Shown piece after piece: positions 11,701 to 23,471 of a stretch of 64,000 nucleotides of DNA (positions within the stretch are counted from its first letter, which is position 1; each line of letters opens with the position of its first letter). The notes below the pieces were generated by a model. It searched no databases, was not told the origin of the DNA, and saw only the letters and a list, made by a program, of their open reading frames with translations. This DNA is from Xestospongia bergquistia (lineage: Eukaryota > Porifera > Demospongiae > Haplosclerida > Petrosiidae): positions 1,612,001-1,676,000 of the forward strand of contig OZ014419.1 of NCBI GenBank assembly GCA_963965975.1, written 5' to 3'. The position numbers and the translations under genes were made by a program.

Positions 11701-13407
11701 ACATTAGAATCTGTGGACACTCCTACTATTGTCATTACATCTTCTTTCACCTTTGCTTCTTCTGTCTTATCTGAAATATCAAGTATTGACATTGCACCTT
11801 CATCCACAGAACCACAATTTAGCAGTGATGAGTTAATTTCATCATCATTTGATTTCTTTTCTGATTTTTCTGAGCTCACTATTAAGACTACAATGGAAAC
11901 ATTATTTGCTCTTGACTCTTCCATTGATGGCCCTAGTCTAGCTCTTTCAAGTTCCTTCATTAGCTCTTCAAGTGAGAGTTCTAGTCCCTCACCTTCTTTT
12001 ACGGAGATCTCATCATTCTTTGACGAAAGTACTTTGTCCTTGTTATTCACTGAAACCCCTTCAACTTCCATTAGTGAAAGTCTACTTTTCTCTCTATTTG
12101 TAAGTCCTAGTAGAGATTTCAGTTCCTTTGAGAGCTCTAAATTTTCAAGCAGCAGATTTATAACTAGTGTAAGTGTAATCAGTGATTCTATTTTCTTTTC
12201 TGAAACTGTAAGCCCTTTTGACAGTTTTTCTTCATTGCTTACTGTATCAATTTCAATGACACAGACTTCTTCATCTCTTCCATCTCCATCTCCTAAAACA
12301 GATGTAGGACCAATCTTAATCAACCCACTTGGTACTTTAGTAGCTATACAAGGCAAATTGTTTAGTTACACCATTCCTGACAATACATTCTTGAATGCTG
12401 TTTCGTTAGACCTTCTTGATGATACTACTGAACAATCACTTCATAACAGTCCATGGGTTCAATTGAAATCTAATGTTATTCAAGGCTTAGCAATGTCAAG
12501 TGAAATTATTAATGGAGATATTACTGATCATTATTTCAAATTACAAGCTCAAGGGGAGAATGGCACCAGTGCTTCACAAATTATTTGTATACGAGTTTTT
12601 CCAGATAATCTTCTACCAAACAACAATTTTGTTCGAATATCTGTTGAAGGAGACTTTTTGATGTTTGACCAAAATTTGTCAGCAAAAATAGACCTTTCAT
12701 CCAAATTAGCTGCTCCTACATCTGATGACATTTACTTTCTAGGATTCAGCAATGGGAGTATAGTGGTAACATACACTAATATCTCCATACGTGACTACGA
12801 TTGTGCTGAATTCACTAATTGGTTCCAGACAATTTATACTAATAATAACTACACAGTATCATTTAGAAACAAAGTAGTTCCTTTTGTGCCTTTAGGAGTA
12901 GCAAAGATAATTGGTACATGTGGCATCCGTACTAGTGCTGATGTATTTACAACCTTAACTACCACAGGAGGAATCCAAGAAATCTCAGACAAGTTGATAT
13001 TTTTAGTAATGGTACTACCAATAATTTTTGTAGCCTGTCTTTTGCTGATGATAGGCACAATTGTTTTCATAATGTATAGAAGAAAGAGATGGGAAAGGAG
13101 TCATGTCCCATCAAGAGAACTGTATCTTAACCGACAACCTGTTATCCTACCTGGTGAGTTAGAAGGAGTTCCATATCGATCAAGAAAGCCCACCATTCTT
13201 ACTGATGAATTACCAAGAAGAACTAGACAAGGCTATCGGTCATTTTTATATCCTCCATCATATGATCCAGGAGATCCTTTTGGTGAGGATGATAACGTGT
13301 CAATGGAATCTGAGAATGGATTGACTGATTTTCCAATAGTAACAATAAGTGAACCATTGAAAGAGTCTCCTCCTCCACCCTATAGATTACCCCCTGAAAT
13401 TAATTAG
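8715..13407 (+). CDS. DAG1: Dystroglycan-like protein with giant Ser/Thr region
   Basis: Two coding exons, 8715-9143 and 9253-13407, give about 1527 residues. In order: a hydrophobic signal segment near residue 65-88; a cadherin-like domain (PKWLSFDSSSWTFYGVP); an S6-like region with paired Cys; a furin-type site KRLRRQ (9967-9984); about 750 Ser/Thr-rich mucin-like residues (much longer than the vertebrate mucin region of about 170); a second cadherin-like domain (from about 12300); the DAG1 domain with NGSIVVTYTN and two Cys; a transmembrane helix (12990-13075); and a 105-residue tail ending in PPPPYRLPP, a WW-binding PPxY motif as in beta-dystroglycan. Dystroglycan links extracellular matrix to dystrophin. 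The open frame continues 30 bp upstream of the chosen ATG without another ATG, so a 5' exon could add residues. Confidence 0.88.
11244..11420 (+). repeat. 75-bp tandem repeat inside the dystroglycan mucin region
   Basis: Two apparently identical 75-bp (25-codon) units, 11244-11318 and 11319-11393, are followed by a partial third. Each encodes SSDFDDSLVPTSSEP plus RLISSMEMQ. The frame is kept, so copy number could change without breaking the protein. Confidence 0.9.
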
Positions 13408-14075
13408 ACAATAGTATAATTATTTATCTTTTATGATTTCATCCTTTATCTTTTATAGTTTTTACTATAATAATGGCATTATGTCTTATTGTAATGTTGT
13501 TGTTTTTTCTTTTATCTGTCATTGATTTAACAAATAAAACATATTTTCTAATTACATTGGTCTACTATATTATCAATGACCAAACAAGGTGAGCAATCTA
13601 GCAAGAAAATTAAATATAATTTATAATTTTTGTTACAAATAATGTATTCACATGATACATAGTTTTATTTCCTTTCTATTGGCAAGAAAACAGGAATTGC
13701 ATAATAATAATAACATTAATATTGTATTTTATCTTGTTAAGATTGAGAATAGGCATACAAAAGATAATTCATTTGAGCACTAAACTAATACACTATTACA
13801 GTAAAGATAAGACTGTGTATTATATTGTTACACCAAACAAGGCTTCTGTTATGAGTGAGATTGCTCAATTCTTACAATTAAGAGGAAACTGTAATCTAAT
13901 CACTAATAATATATGCATGAAACATTTCCATTTCCCTTCTGTGGCAATTGAAATAAGGAAATAGTAATTGATTTTACTGTAATGATATTATAAAAACTCC
14001 TAAGAATACAATTTGAATGTTAGCTGTAATCAGTGAAGTTGTCACAGCTAGGGCTGACCTATACTATTGTCATCA
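13408..14075. other. Intergenic: dystroglycan 3' UTR and start of tandem unit 1
   Basis: An AATAAA near 13532 serves the dystroglycan end. From about 13651 the sequence is shared with the other two tandem units, including a roughly 150-bp upstream block (13780-13860, tgtattatattgttacacc) also found near 17000 and 20205. The small open frame there is not conserved as a gene-like product, so I read the block as 5' flanking or promoter sequence. Confidence 0.5.
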
Positions 14076-16226
14076 ATGGAACAACAGTCTTCTACAAACA
14101 GTTCTTCTGTAAACTTTGATAGAAAGAACTCACAAAACAAAAGCTTCAGATTGGCCACATCTGATAGATATCAAAGGGAAGAGAAAGAGGAGGAGAGAGT
14201 GTTCAACAATATAGCAATAGAAAGTATTGGTGTCAATTTTTATGAGGATCAAGTCACATCACTCCAGATCAAGACAACAATGATGAGATTGGTGAAGTGG
14301 ACATTGAGTTTGATCAAGGTAATTTTGTCTGTTCATCAAATGATTCATTATTATCATGACAGATTATGTAAATGATCATGAAACTATTGAAAGTGGAAAA
14401 ACAATCATATATCGGTTGTCATCTCCTCGCTTATTACAAAGTTCAGTCAAGGTAAAATTCTATAAAAAATATATTTGATGTAGGGTTGAGTAAAGCTGGC
14501 TACTGCAGAGTATTTAGTGTTTACTTACCATCTTTTCTTTACAGGAAAAGGTAGTTCCTCAACAACTTGTCTCCAATGAAAGGTATTGCTAATTGTATTC
14601 AATTAATCCTTTGTATATGCACAAAAGTATGATTATAAATTGCTCCTATTTTATAGGGATAATCAACAAGATGGTTCTACATTGCCTCCTATAGTAAGAA
14701 AGAGAGCTGCTAAAGTTCTCAAAGAGGTCTTATCATCAAAAAAAGGATTTGATGATGAATCAAATGAAAAGGAATCTGATAACAAGAAAACTTCTGCAAA
14801 GCAAAAATGCAAGCAATACTGTTGCTCTCCCGAACAAACATTCCTAAGATGTCCGCATTTCTTGGAGCCACCGAAAATGTCACCTGATCTTGCACATGCT
14901 CGAAGAATTAGCATGAAAATGGCTATTAAAATGATGCATCCAGCTCTCCCTAAATTTATTTTAAATTTATGGGTATTGATAGAGCTGTTTTTGACTTACT
15001 TTCAGTTTACATTATCTTTGCTTACCATTGAGTTCTCAACCCGTCAAATTTATAAGGGACTTTCTATCAGTTTAGCTGGTATCAATGTAATTCTGGCAAC
15101 CATTGATGGATTTCTGAATTTTTATTCATATTGCAAGGGTTGTTATCAAAAGATGAAAGGGACAGAGAAAGAAGAGAAAGAAAAATCAGAAAAAGAACAA
15201 AACATGTCTAAATTTTCTAAATTGAAAAAATTCTTAAATACATGGTTTGAAATCATTCGTACTGTCTTAAGTGAGCTTTTGATCTATCCTCTTGTTGTAC
15301 TTAGCCTATATGAGTTGATGGGTGGTGGTACATTTCGTCCAACTACAAAATCAGATAAATTAAATTTTAGTCTGTTCATTGTCAGCAGTTTCTTTTTTGT
15401 TGTATCTGTTTATGTGATACGAATTGTTATGACTGTATCTACAATGCTCAGATTCAAGAGGCTTTCATCGGCTAACAATGATAATCAAAACTCCAACGAT
15501 ATTATCTTGTGGTTTTTTGTTCATCTTATTGGACAAATAATTGTGCATTTTTTATGCATAATGGCAATGGGCATCAAAATGTGGCAGGAAAGAGAGATCT
15601 TTAGAAACAATCGCATAGAAGAAGCCAGTCCTTTTTTCTGGTTAGTGATATTTGGTGGGTGGTTCATTCCTTTATTGGGAATTTTAGCTTTTTTTGTTAC
15701 CAATTTTTATTGGCTCCATGAGTTTTCAATCGGTGTCTTTCTTAACATGATGACTATGGTTGGAAATGAAAAACGAAAGTTGAAGCTTTTTCAGGAAAAA
15801 GTCAAAAAAGAGTTTAAGGAAAGGAGAACAAAGACCAATCTGATTGCTAAACTGCTCTATCCACTTAAGGTGCCCGTATTTCTATTATTTATGATTTTAT
15901 ATTATGCTATCTTGTTAACCTTTTGTGCTAGCTTGCTTTTGGCTGTTGACAATGGCCAAGTCACTGTTGCATCCATTCATGATAGCACAGGAGTGGCCAT
16001 ACTAATTACAATTGTATTGCTTTTACTTGGCAATGCTCATCTTCTCATGATTAGCAATCTCTGGACATTTGTATGCCTTTTGTTTGTAGTGCTGTTAATT
16101 CTACTCCCTCCCCTCTTGCTTCTTTGTCTGCCTATATTACTTTTTGTGATTGTAGTGAAATGCAGGAAGTCAGACAGTGCTCATGATCATACCGGAAGTG
16201 CTATAAACTTAGAACAGTTGCTATAA
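14076..16226 (+). pseudogene. Multi-pass membrane family, unit 1 (frameshifted exon 1)
   Basis: The exon structure matches units 2 and 3: 14076-14318, 14363-14451, 14545-14582 and 14657-16226. Exon 1 has one base fewer than its paralogues in a T run near 14236-14241. The frame that starts at MEQQSS is shifted there, and after splicing it meets TAA in exon 2. Exon 4 is fully open (over 520 codons, about nine helices, 92-95 percent similar to the others by eye), which argues for a recent lesion, an alternative start (for example the Met in LEPPKMS), or a base-call error in the T run. Its N-terminal cytosolic part (KKGFDDESNEKESD) differs from units 2 and 3. I call it a possible pseudogene. Confidence 0.6.
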
Positions 16227-17265
16227 TAATTATTAATGTTAATTAATTATCATAATCATTGTTGAGTTATAATGTGTGAATCTTTTTTATTGCTATACTC
16301 TTATAAATTGCTTTATTATTTTCGTGATGAATCAGCAAATAGTAGTAGATCTAGAAACAAATGTTCATGACTAGAGTTGATGCTCTCTACTGTCTGCTAG
16401 CAAGATATGATTACATACTCATGGTTATAGCCACAGATGGTGAGGGCTTTACCACAATTCCCTTCCCACAAATCACAGGTCAAGAATAACAAGTGGATAA
16501 ATTAAAAGTTCACTCAAAACAGTACAAACCACTTCAAACCATTGATTGAACAACTTGATCCATTTTGCTGGTAAGCAAAAACACGGACAACAACAACAAC
16601 ACAGTTGTGTCTTTGCAGTTCCTTCTTCATTGCCATTTTCATCATCATCATTATCGTCATCATCCAGATTTTGGCCTTTACACCACTTATAGCATAGTCG
16701 ACATGAGTCAAGCTCATAGTAGTACAAAAAAGCAACGATGCAAGCCAGCATGGTATTGGTAGTAGTAATGTAAACAGTATTGAACAATCTGTTAGATGTG
16801 AATTGGGTGTTGACCAGTGAAAACTCATATGGTACATAGTTTTATTTGCCTTCTATTGCCAAGGAAACAGAAATTGATTATATGTCATAATAATAATAAC
16901 ATTAATATTGTATTTATTTTGTTAAGATCAAAAAACAGGGTACATAAGATATTCCATTTGAGCACTAAACCAATACACTATTACAGTAAAGGTAAGACTG
17001 TGTATTATATTGTTACACCAAGCAAGGCTTCAGTTATGAGTGAGATTTTTTAATTCTTACAATCAAAAGGAAACTATATTCAATCACTATAAATATTTGC
17101 ATGACAATGGTACATAGTTCATTTTCCTTATATGGTAATTGAAATAAGGAAATAGTGTAATTGATTCTACTATACTGGTATTATCAAAACTACTATATAA
17201 TGTTACTTATTTGCTGTGGTCAGTGAAGTTGTGACAGCTAGGGCTGATCTATACTATTGTCATCA
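16227..17265. other. Spacer between tandem units 1 and 2
   Basis: It holds the 3' flank of unit 1, the inverted gene fragment at 16479-16823 and, from about 16826, the conserved upstream block of unit 2. No complete gene is seen. Confidence 0.6.
16479..16823 (-). pseudogene. Inverted fragment of the 23.5-26.2 kb family member (relic 1)
   Basis: About 345 bp matches 24416-24764 of the intact minus-strand gene almost base for base. It covers part of the second helix, the Cys cluster (CCCCCPCF) and the start of the third helix (VLSELLIYPL). It has no start, no upstream exons and no C-terminal helices. The upstream side is out of frame where an element near 16770 is missing relative to the intact gene. 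It is an internal slice of a gene, not a retrocopy end. Confidence 0.85.
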
Positions 17266-19404
17266 ATGGAACAACAGTCTTCTACAAAGAGTTCTTCTGT
17301 AAACTTTGATAGAAAGAAGTCACAAAACAAAAGCTTCAAATTGGCCACATCTGATGGATATCAAAGGGAAGACAAAAAAGAGGAGAGAGTGTCCAACAAT
17401 TTAGCAATAGAAAGTATTGGTGTCCATTTTTTAAGAGGATCAAGTCACATCACTCCAGATCAAGACAACAATTATGAGATTGGTGAAGTGGACATTGAGT
17501 TTGATCAAGGTAATTTTGTCTGTTCATCAAATGATTCATTATTATCATGACAGATTATGTAAATGATCATGAAACTATTGAAAGTGGAAAAACAATCATA
17601 TATCGGTTGTCATCTCCTCGCCTATCACAAAGTTCAGTCAAGGTAAAATTCTATAAAAAATATATTTGATGTAGGGCTGAGTAAAGCTGGCTACTGCAGA
17701 GTATTTAGTGTTTACTTACCATCTTTTCTTTACAGGAAAAGTCAGTTCCTCAACAACTTGTCTCCAATGAAAGGTATTGTTAATTGTGTTTAATTTATAT
17801 TCACAAAAGTATGATTATAGATTACTTCTATTTATAGGGATAATCAACAAGATGGTTCTACATTGCCTCCTATAGTAAGAAAGAGAGCTGCTAGGGTTCT
17901 CAAAGAGGTCTTATCATCAGAGAAAATGTTTGATGATGAATGGGAATTCAAACCCGATGATGAGACAACTTCTACAAAGAAAAAATGCAAGCAATACTGT
18001 TGTTCTCCCGAACAAACATTCCTAAGATGTCCGCATTTCTTGGAGCCACCGAAAATGTCACCTGATCTTGCACATGCTCGAAGAATTAGCATGAAAATGG
18101 CTATTAAATTGATGCATCCAGCTCTCCCTAAATTTATTTTAAATTTATGGATATTGATAGAGCTGTTTTTGACTTACTTTCAGTTCATATTATCTTTGCT
18201 TACCATTGAGTTCTCAACCCATCAAATTTATAATGGACTTTCTATCTGTTTAGCTGGTATCAATGTAATTCTGGCAACCATTGATGGATTTCTGAATTTT
18301 TATTCATATTGCAAGGGTTGTTATCAAAAGATGAAAGGTACAGAAAAAGAAGAGAAAGAAAAACCAGAAAAAGAAGAAAGCACGTCTAAATTTTCTAAAT
18401 TGAAAAAATTCTTAAATACATGGTTTGAAATTATTCGTACTGTCTTAAGTGAGCTTTTGATTTATCCTCTTGTTGTACTTAGCCTATATGAGTTGATGGG
18501 TGGTGGTACATTTCGTCCAACTACAAAATCAGATAAATTAAATTTTAGTCTGTTCATTGTCAGCAGTTTCTTTTTTGTTGTATCTGTTTATGTGATACGA
18601 ATTGTTATGACTGTATCTACAATGCTCAGATTCAAGAGGCTTTCATCGGCTAACAATGATAATCAAAACTCCAATGATATTATCTTGTGGTTTTTTGTTC
18701 ATCTTATTCAACAAATTATTGTGCATTTTTTATGCATAATGGCAGTGGGCATCAAAATGTGGCAGGAAAGAGAGATCTTTAGAAACGATCGCATAGATGA
18801 AGCCAGTCCTTTTTTCTGGTTAGTGATATTTGGTGGTTGGTTCATTCCTTTATTGGGAATTTTAGCTTTCTTTGTTACCAATTTTTATTGGCTCCATGAG
18901 TTTTCAATTGGTGTCTTTTTTAACATGATGACTATGGTTGGAAATGAAAAACAAAAGTTGAAGCTTTTTCAGGAAAAAGTCAAAAAAGAGTTTAAGGAAA
19001 GGAGAACAAAGACCAATCTGATTGCTAAACTGCTCTATCCACTTAAGGTGCCCGTATTTCTATTATTTATGATTTTATATTATGCTATCTTGTTAACCTT
19101 TTGTGCTAGCTTGCTTTTGGCTGTTGACAATGGCCAAGTCACTGTTGCATCCATTCATGATAGCACAGGAGTAGTCATACTAATTACAATTGTATTGCTT
19201 TTACTTGGCAATGCTCATATTGTCATGATTAGCAATCTCTGGACATTTGTATGCCTTTTGTTTGTAGTGCTGTTAATTCTACTCCCTCCCCTCTTGCTGC
19301 TTTGTCTGCCTATATTACTTTTTGTGATTGTAATGAAATGCAGGAAGTCAGACAGTGCTTATGATCATACCGGAAGTGCTATAAACTTAGAACAGTTGCT
19401 ATAA
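17266..19404 (+). CDS. Multi-pass membrane protein, tandem unit 2
   Basis: Exons 17266-17509, 17554-17642, 17736-17773 and 17838-19404 join in frame for 645 residues. Three short exons encode a Ser-rich, charged cytosolic N-terminus (MEQQSSTKSSS, VDIEFDQ, RLSSPRLSQSS). The last exon holds KCKQYCC, the family motif CPHFLEPPKMS and about nine hydrophobic helices, with a Lys/Glu-rich loop after helix 2. Other family motifs are ELLIYPLVVL, GGW(F/V)IP, NFYWLHEFSIG and LLYPLKVPVF. Intron phases are 1, 0, 2. I recognise no named family: it could be a channel, transporter or receptor, and no catalytic motif is visible. The position of the helix-poor N-terminus suggests it is cytosolic. Confidence 0.85.
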
Positions 19405-20469
19405 TAATTATTAATGTTAACTAATTATCATAATCATTGTTTACGAGCATATTTTATTGTTGAGTTATAATGTGTGAATCTTTTTTATTGCTATACTCTT
19501 ATAAATTGCTTTATTATTTTTGTGATGAATCAGCAAGTAGTAGTAAATCTAGAAACAAATGTTCATGACTAGAGTTGATGCTCTCTACTGTCTGCTAGCA
19601 AGATATGATTACATACTCATGGTATAGCCACAGATGGTAAGGGCTTTACCACAATTCCCTTCCCACAAATCACAGATCAAGAATAACAAGTGGATAAATT
19701 AAAAGTTCACTCAAAACAGTACAAACCACTTCAAACCATTGATTGAACAACTTGATCCATTTTGCTGGTAAGCAAAAACACGGACAACAACAACAACACA
19801 GTTGTGTCTTTGCAGTTCCTTCTTCATTGCCATTTTCATCATCATCATTATTGTCATCATCCAGACTTTGGCCTTTTACACCACTTATAGCATAGTCGAC
19901 ATGAGCCAAGTTCATAGTATTACAAAAAAGCATCGATGCAAGCCAGCATGGTATTGGTAGTAGCTAACATAATGTAAACAGTATTGAACAATCTGTTAGA
20001 TGTGAATTGGGTGTTGACCAGTGAAAACTCATATGGTACATAGTTTTATTTGCCTTCTATTGCCAAGGAAACAGAAATTGATTTTATGTCATAATAATAA
20101 TAACATTAATATTGTATTTATTTTGTTAAGATCAAAAAACAGGGTACATAAGATAATCCATTTGAGCACTAAACCAATACACTATTACAGTAAAGGTAAG
20201 ACTGTGTATTATATTGTTACACCAAGCAAGGCTTCAGTTATGAGTGAGATTTTTTAATTCTTACAATAAAAAGGAAACTATATTCAATCACTATAAATAT
20301 TTGCATGACAATGGTACATAGTTCATTTTCCTTCTATGGTAATTGAAATAAGGAAATAGTGTAATTGATTCTACTATACTGGTATTATAAAAACTACTAT
20401 ATAATATTACTTATTTGTTGTGGTCAGTGAAGTTGTCACAGCTAGGGCTGACCTATACTATTGTCATCA
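19405..20469. other. Spacer between tandem units 2 and 3
   Basis: It has the same make-up as the unit 1/2 spacer: 3' flank, an inverted gene fragment at 19675-20027, then the shared upstream block of unit 3. No complete gene is seen. Confidence 0.6.
19675..20027 (-). pseudogene. Inverted fragment of the 23.5-26.2 kb family member (relic 2)
   Basis: This is the same slice as relic 1, duplicated with the tandem unit. An extra T in ggccttttacacc (near 19874) shifts the frame next to the LCYKWCKGQ position, and the upstream part is out of frame. It is non-functional as a protein. Confidence 0.85.
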
Positions 20470-22608
20470 ATGGAACAACAGTCTTCTACAAAGAGTTCTT
20501 CTGTAAACTTTGATAGAAAGAAGTCACAAAACAAAAGCTTCAAATTGGCCACATCTGATGGATATCAAAGGGAAGACAAAAAAGAGGAGAGAGTGTCCAA
20601 TAATTTAGCAATAGAAAGTATTGGTGTCCATTTTTTAAGAGGATCAAGTCACATCACCCCAGATCAAGACAACAATTATGAGATTGGTGAAGTGGACATT
20701 GAGTTTGATCAAGGTAATTTTGTCTGTTCATCAAATGATTCATTATTATCATGACAGATTATGTAAATGATCATGAAACCATTGAACATGGAAAAACAAT
20801 CATATATCGGTTGTCATCTCCTCGCTTATCACAAAGTTCAGTCAAGGTAAAGTTCTATAAAAAATATATTTGATGTAAGGTTGAGTAAAGCTGGCCTCTA
20901 CAGAGTATTTAGTGTTTACTTACCATCTTTTCTTTACAGGAAAAGGTAGTTCCTCAACAACTTGTCTCCAATGAAAGGTATTGTTAATTGTGTTCAATTT
21001 ATATTCACAAAAGTATGATTATAGATTACTTCTATTTATAGGGATAATCAACAAGATGGTTCTACATTGCCTCCTATAGTAAGAAAGAGAGCTGCTAGGG
21101 TTCTCAAAGAGGTCTTATCATCAGAGAAAATGTTTGATGATGAATGGGAATTCAAACCCGATGATGAGACAACTTCTACAAAGAAAAAATGCAAGCAATA
21201 CTGTTGCTCTCCCGAACAAACATTCCTAAGATGTCCGCATTTCTTGGAGCCACCGAAAATGTCACCTGATCTTGCACATGCTCGAAGAATTAGCATGAAA
21301 ATGGCTATTAAATTGATGCATCCAGCTCTCCCTAAATTTATTTTAAATTTATGGATATTGATAGAGCTGTTTTTGACTTACTTTCAGTTCATATTATCTT
21401 TGCTTACCATTGAGTTCTCAACCCATCAAATTTATAATGGACTTTCTATCTGTTTAGCTGGTATCAATGTAATTCTGGCAACCATTGATGGATTTCTGAA
21501 TTTTTATTCATATTGCAAGGGTTGTTATCAAAAGATGAAAGGGACGGAAAAAGAAGAGAAAGAAAAACCAGAAAAAGAAGAAAGCACGTCTAAATTTTCT
21601 AAATTGAAAAAATTCTTAAATACATGGTTTGAAATCATTCGTACAGTCTTAAGTGAGCTTTTGATTTATCCTCTTGTTGTACTTAGCCTATATGAGTTGA
21701 TGGATGGTGGTACATTTCGTCCAACTACAAAATCAGATAAATTAAATTTTAGTCTGTTCATTGTCAGCAGTTTCTTTTTTGTTGTATCTGTTTATGTGAT
21801 ACGAATTGTTATGACTGTATCTACAATGCTCAGATTCAAGAGGCTTTCATCGGCTAACAATGATAATCAAAACTCCAACGATATTATCTTGTGGTTTTTT
21901 GTTCATCTTATTCAACAAATTATTGTGCATTTTTTATGCATAATGGCAGTGGGCATCAAAATGTGGCAGGAAAGAGAGATCTTTAGAAACGATCGCATAG
22001 ACGAAGCCAGTCCTTTTTTCTGGTTAGTGATATTTGGTGGGTGGGTCATTCCTTTATTGGGAATTTTAGCTTTTTTTGTTACCAATTTTTATTGGCTCCA
22101 TGAGTTTTCAATTGGTGTCTTTTTTAACATGATGACTATGGTTGGAAATGAAAAACAAAAGTTGAAGCTTTTTCAGGAAAAAGTCAAAAAAGAGTTTAAG
22201 GAAAGGAGAACAAAGACCAATCTGATTGCTAAACTGCTCTATCCACTTAAGGTGCCCGTATTTCTATTATTTATGATTTTATATTATGCTATCTTGTTAA
22301 CCTTTTGTGCTAGCTTGCTTTTGGCTGTTGACAATGGCCAAGTCACTGTTGCATCCATTCATGATAGCACAGGAGTAGCCATACTAATTACAATTGTATT
22401 ACTTTTACTTGGCAATGCTCATATTGTCATGATTAGCAATCTCTGGACGTTTGTATGCCTTTTGTTTGTAGTGCTGTTAATTCTACTCCCTCCCCTCTTG
22501 CTTCTTTGTCTGCCTATATTACTTTTTGTGATTGTAGTGAAATGCAGGAAGTCAGACAGTGCTCATGATCATACCGGAAGTGCTATAAACTTAGAACAGT
22601 TGCTATAA
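20470..22608 (+). CDS. Multi-pass membrane protein, tandem unit 3
   Basis: Exons 20470-20713, 20758-20846, 20940-20977 and 21042-22608 match unit 2 base for base in length and phase, giving 645 residues. Only five residues differ from unit 2 in the last exon: Gly/Asp in LM(G/D)GGTF, Phe/Val in GGW(F/V)IP, Val/Ala in STGV, Met/Val and Tyr/His near the C-terminus. All splice sites are intact. Topology and motifs are as for unit 2. The near-identity of introns as well as exons points to recent duplication or gene conversion. Confidence 0.85.
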
Positions 22609-23471
22609 TAATTATTAATGTTAACTAATTATCATAATCATTGTTCACGAGCATTTTTTACTGTTGAGTTATAATGTGTGAATCTTTTTTATTGCTATAC
22701 TCTTATAACTTACTTTATTATTTTCATGATGAATCAACAAGTAGTAGTCGATTTAGAAACTAATGTTCATGACTAGATCAGAGTTGATGCTTTCAAATGT
22801 CTGTTAACAATATATGATTACATACTCATGGTATAGACATAGATGGTAAGAGTTTCACTGCCACTCCCTTCCCACAAAATTTACTGTCTTAAACAGCAAT
22901 TACAGAAACTTACTTTAATATATTTCTGAGATACTCCAGGCCATACTATACATAACATTGTCCAACAATATTTTTGTTATAATACTTAAAAGGATATAAA
23001 CAACATTACATCTAGAAGAGATCAACATTATTTATTGTTCAAATCTAATAGAAGATGTAGTACTACAAGCAATTAGAAATGTCTTGAGTGGTTTTTTAAT
23101 GCATTTTGTTGGTAACGTAGTTAACCACATTAGACAAATATGAGTAATTATGTTAAACAGTTTATAAAATATGGCTGCCCTCGGTGTGTTCATAACAACA
23201 ACAGCTGGCTGCATTAGACAATCATGAATATAACGTGGTTCCTAGAAAATGCTTTTATGGTTGCCCTTGGTTAATAGTACATACATATATTGAATGTGAT
23301 AATAATAAATGCTAATATTATATAATAAATAACCTACTAACAGACATATCAATTTCACAAAGACCTTATACAAGTTTTTATTAAGAATACACACAACCAA
23401 TCAAAATGTAGTTTAAAAAGTTTGGACGTATTCAATTAAGTTCAATGTTCTTGATGTTCTTTATAATAATA
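22609..23471. other. Intergenic between unit 3 and the inverted member
   Basis: About the first 270 bp still match the 3' flank of units 1 and 2, then the match stops near 22880 where those units carry the inverted fragments. The remainder is AT-rich, with the 3' UTR of the minus-strand gene near 23400-23471. No gene is seen. Confidence 0.6.

Larger units (their letters stand above)
13651..22880. repeat. Three tandem 3.2-kb gene units
   Basis: Unit starts at about 13651, 16826 and 20030 share upstream sequence, four exons, introns and 3' flank. The exon 1 starts are 3190 and 3204 bp apart. Each unit carries one gene of the multi-pass family. Units 2 and 3 are close to identical, with five residue differences in the last exon, while unit 1 has diverged more. 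The unit 1/2 and 2/3 junctions each also hold a fragment of an inverted family member. Confidence 0.9.

Noticed and set aside
10029-12356. Minus-strand open frames of up to 312 codons inside the dystroglycan mucin region
   Set aside because: The complement of Ser/Thr-rich codons lacks stops. The plus strand has a complete domain architecture, and the minus frames have no motifs.
13722-13964. Small open frame shared by all three tandem units (also near 16817 and 20021)
   Set aside because: It lies in the conserved upstream block, its frame differs at both ends between copies, and it has no splice partner; conservation is explained by the duplication.
16473-16837. A short Cys-rich gene on the minus strand (CCCCCPCF)
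   Set aside because: Alignment with 24416-24764 shows that it is an internal slice of a larger gene with no start or C-terminal exons.
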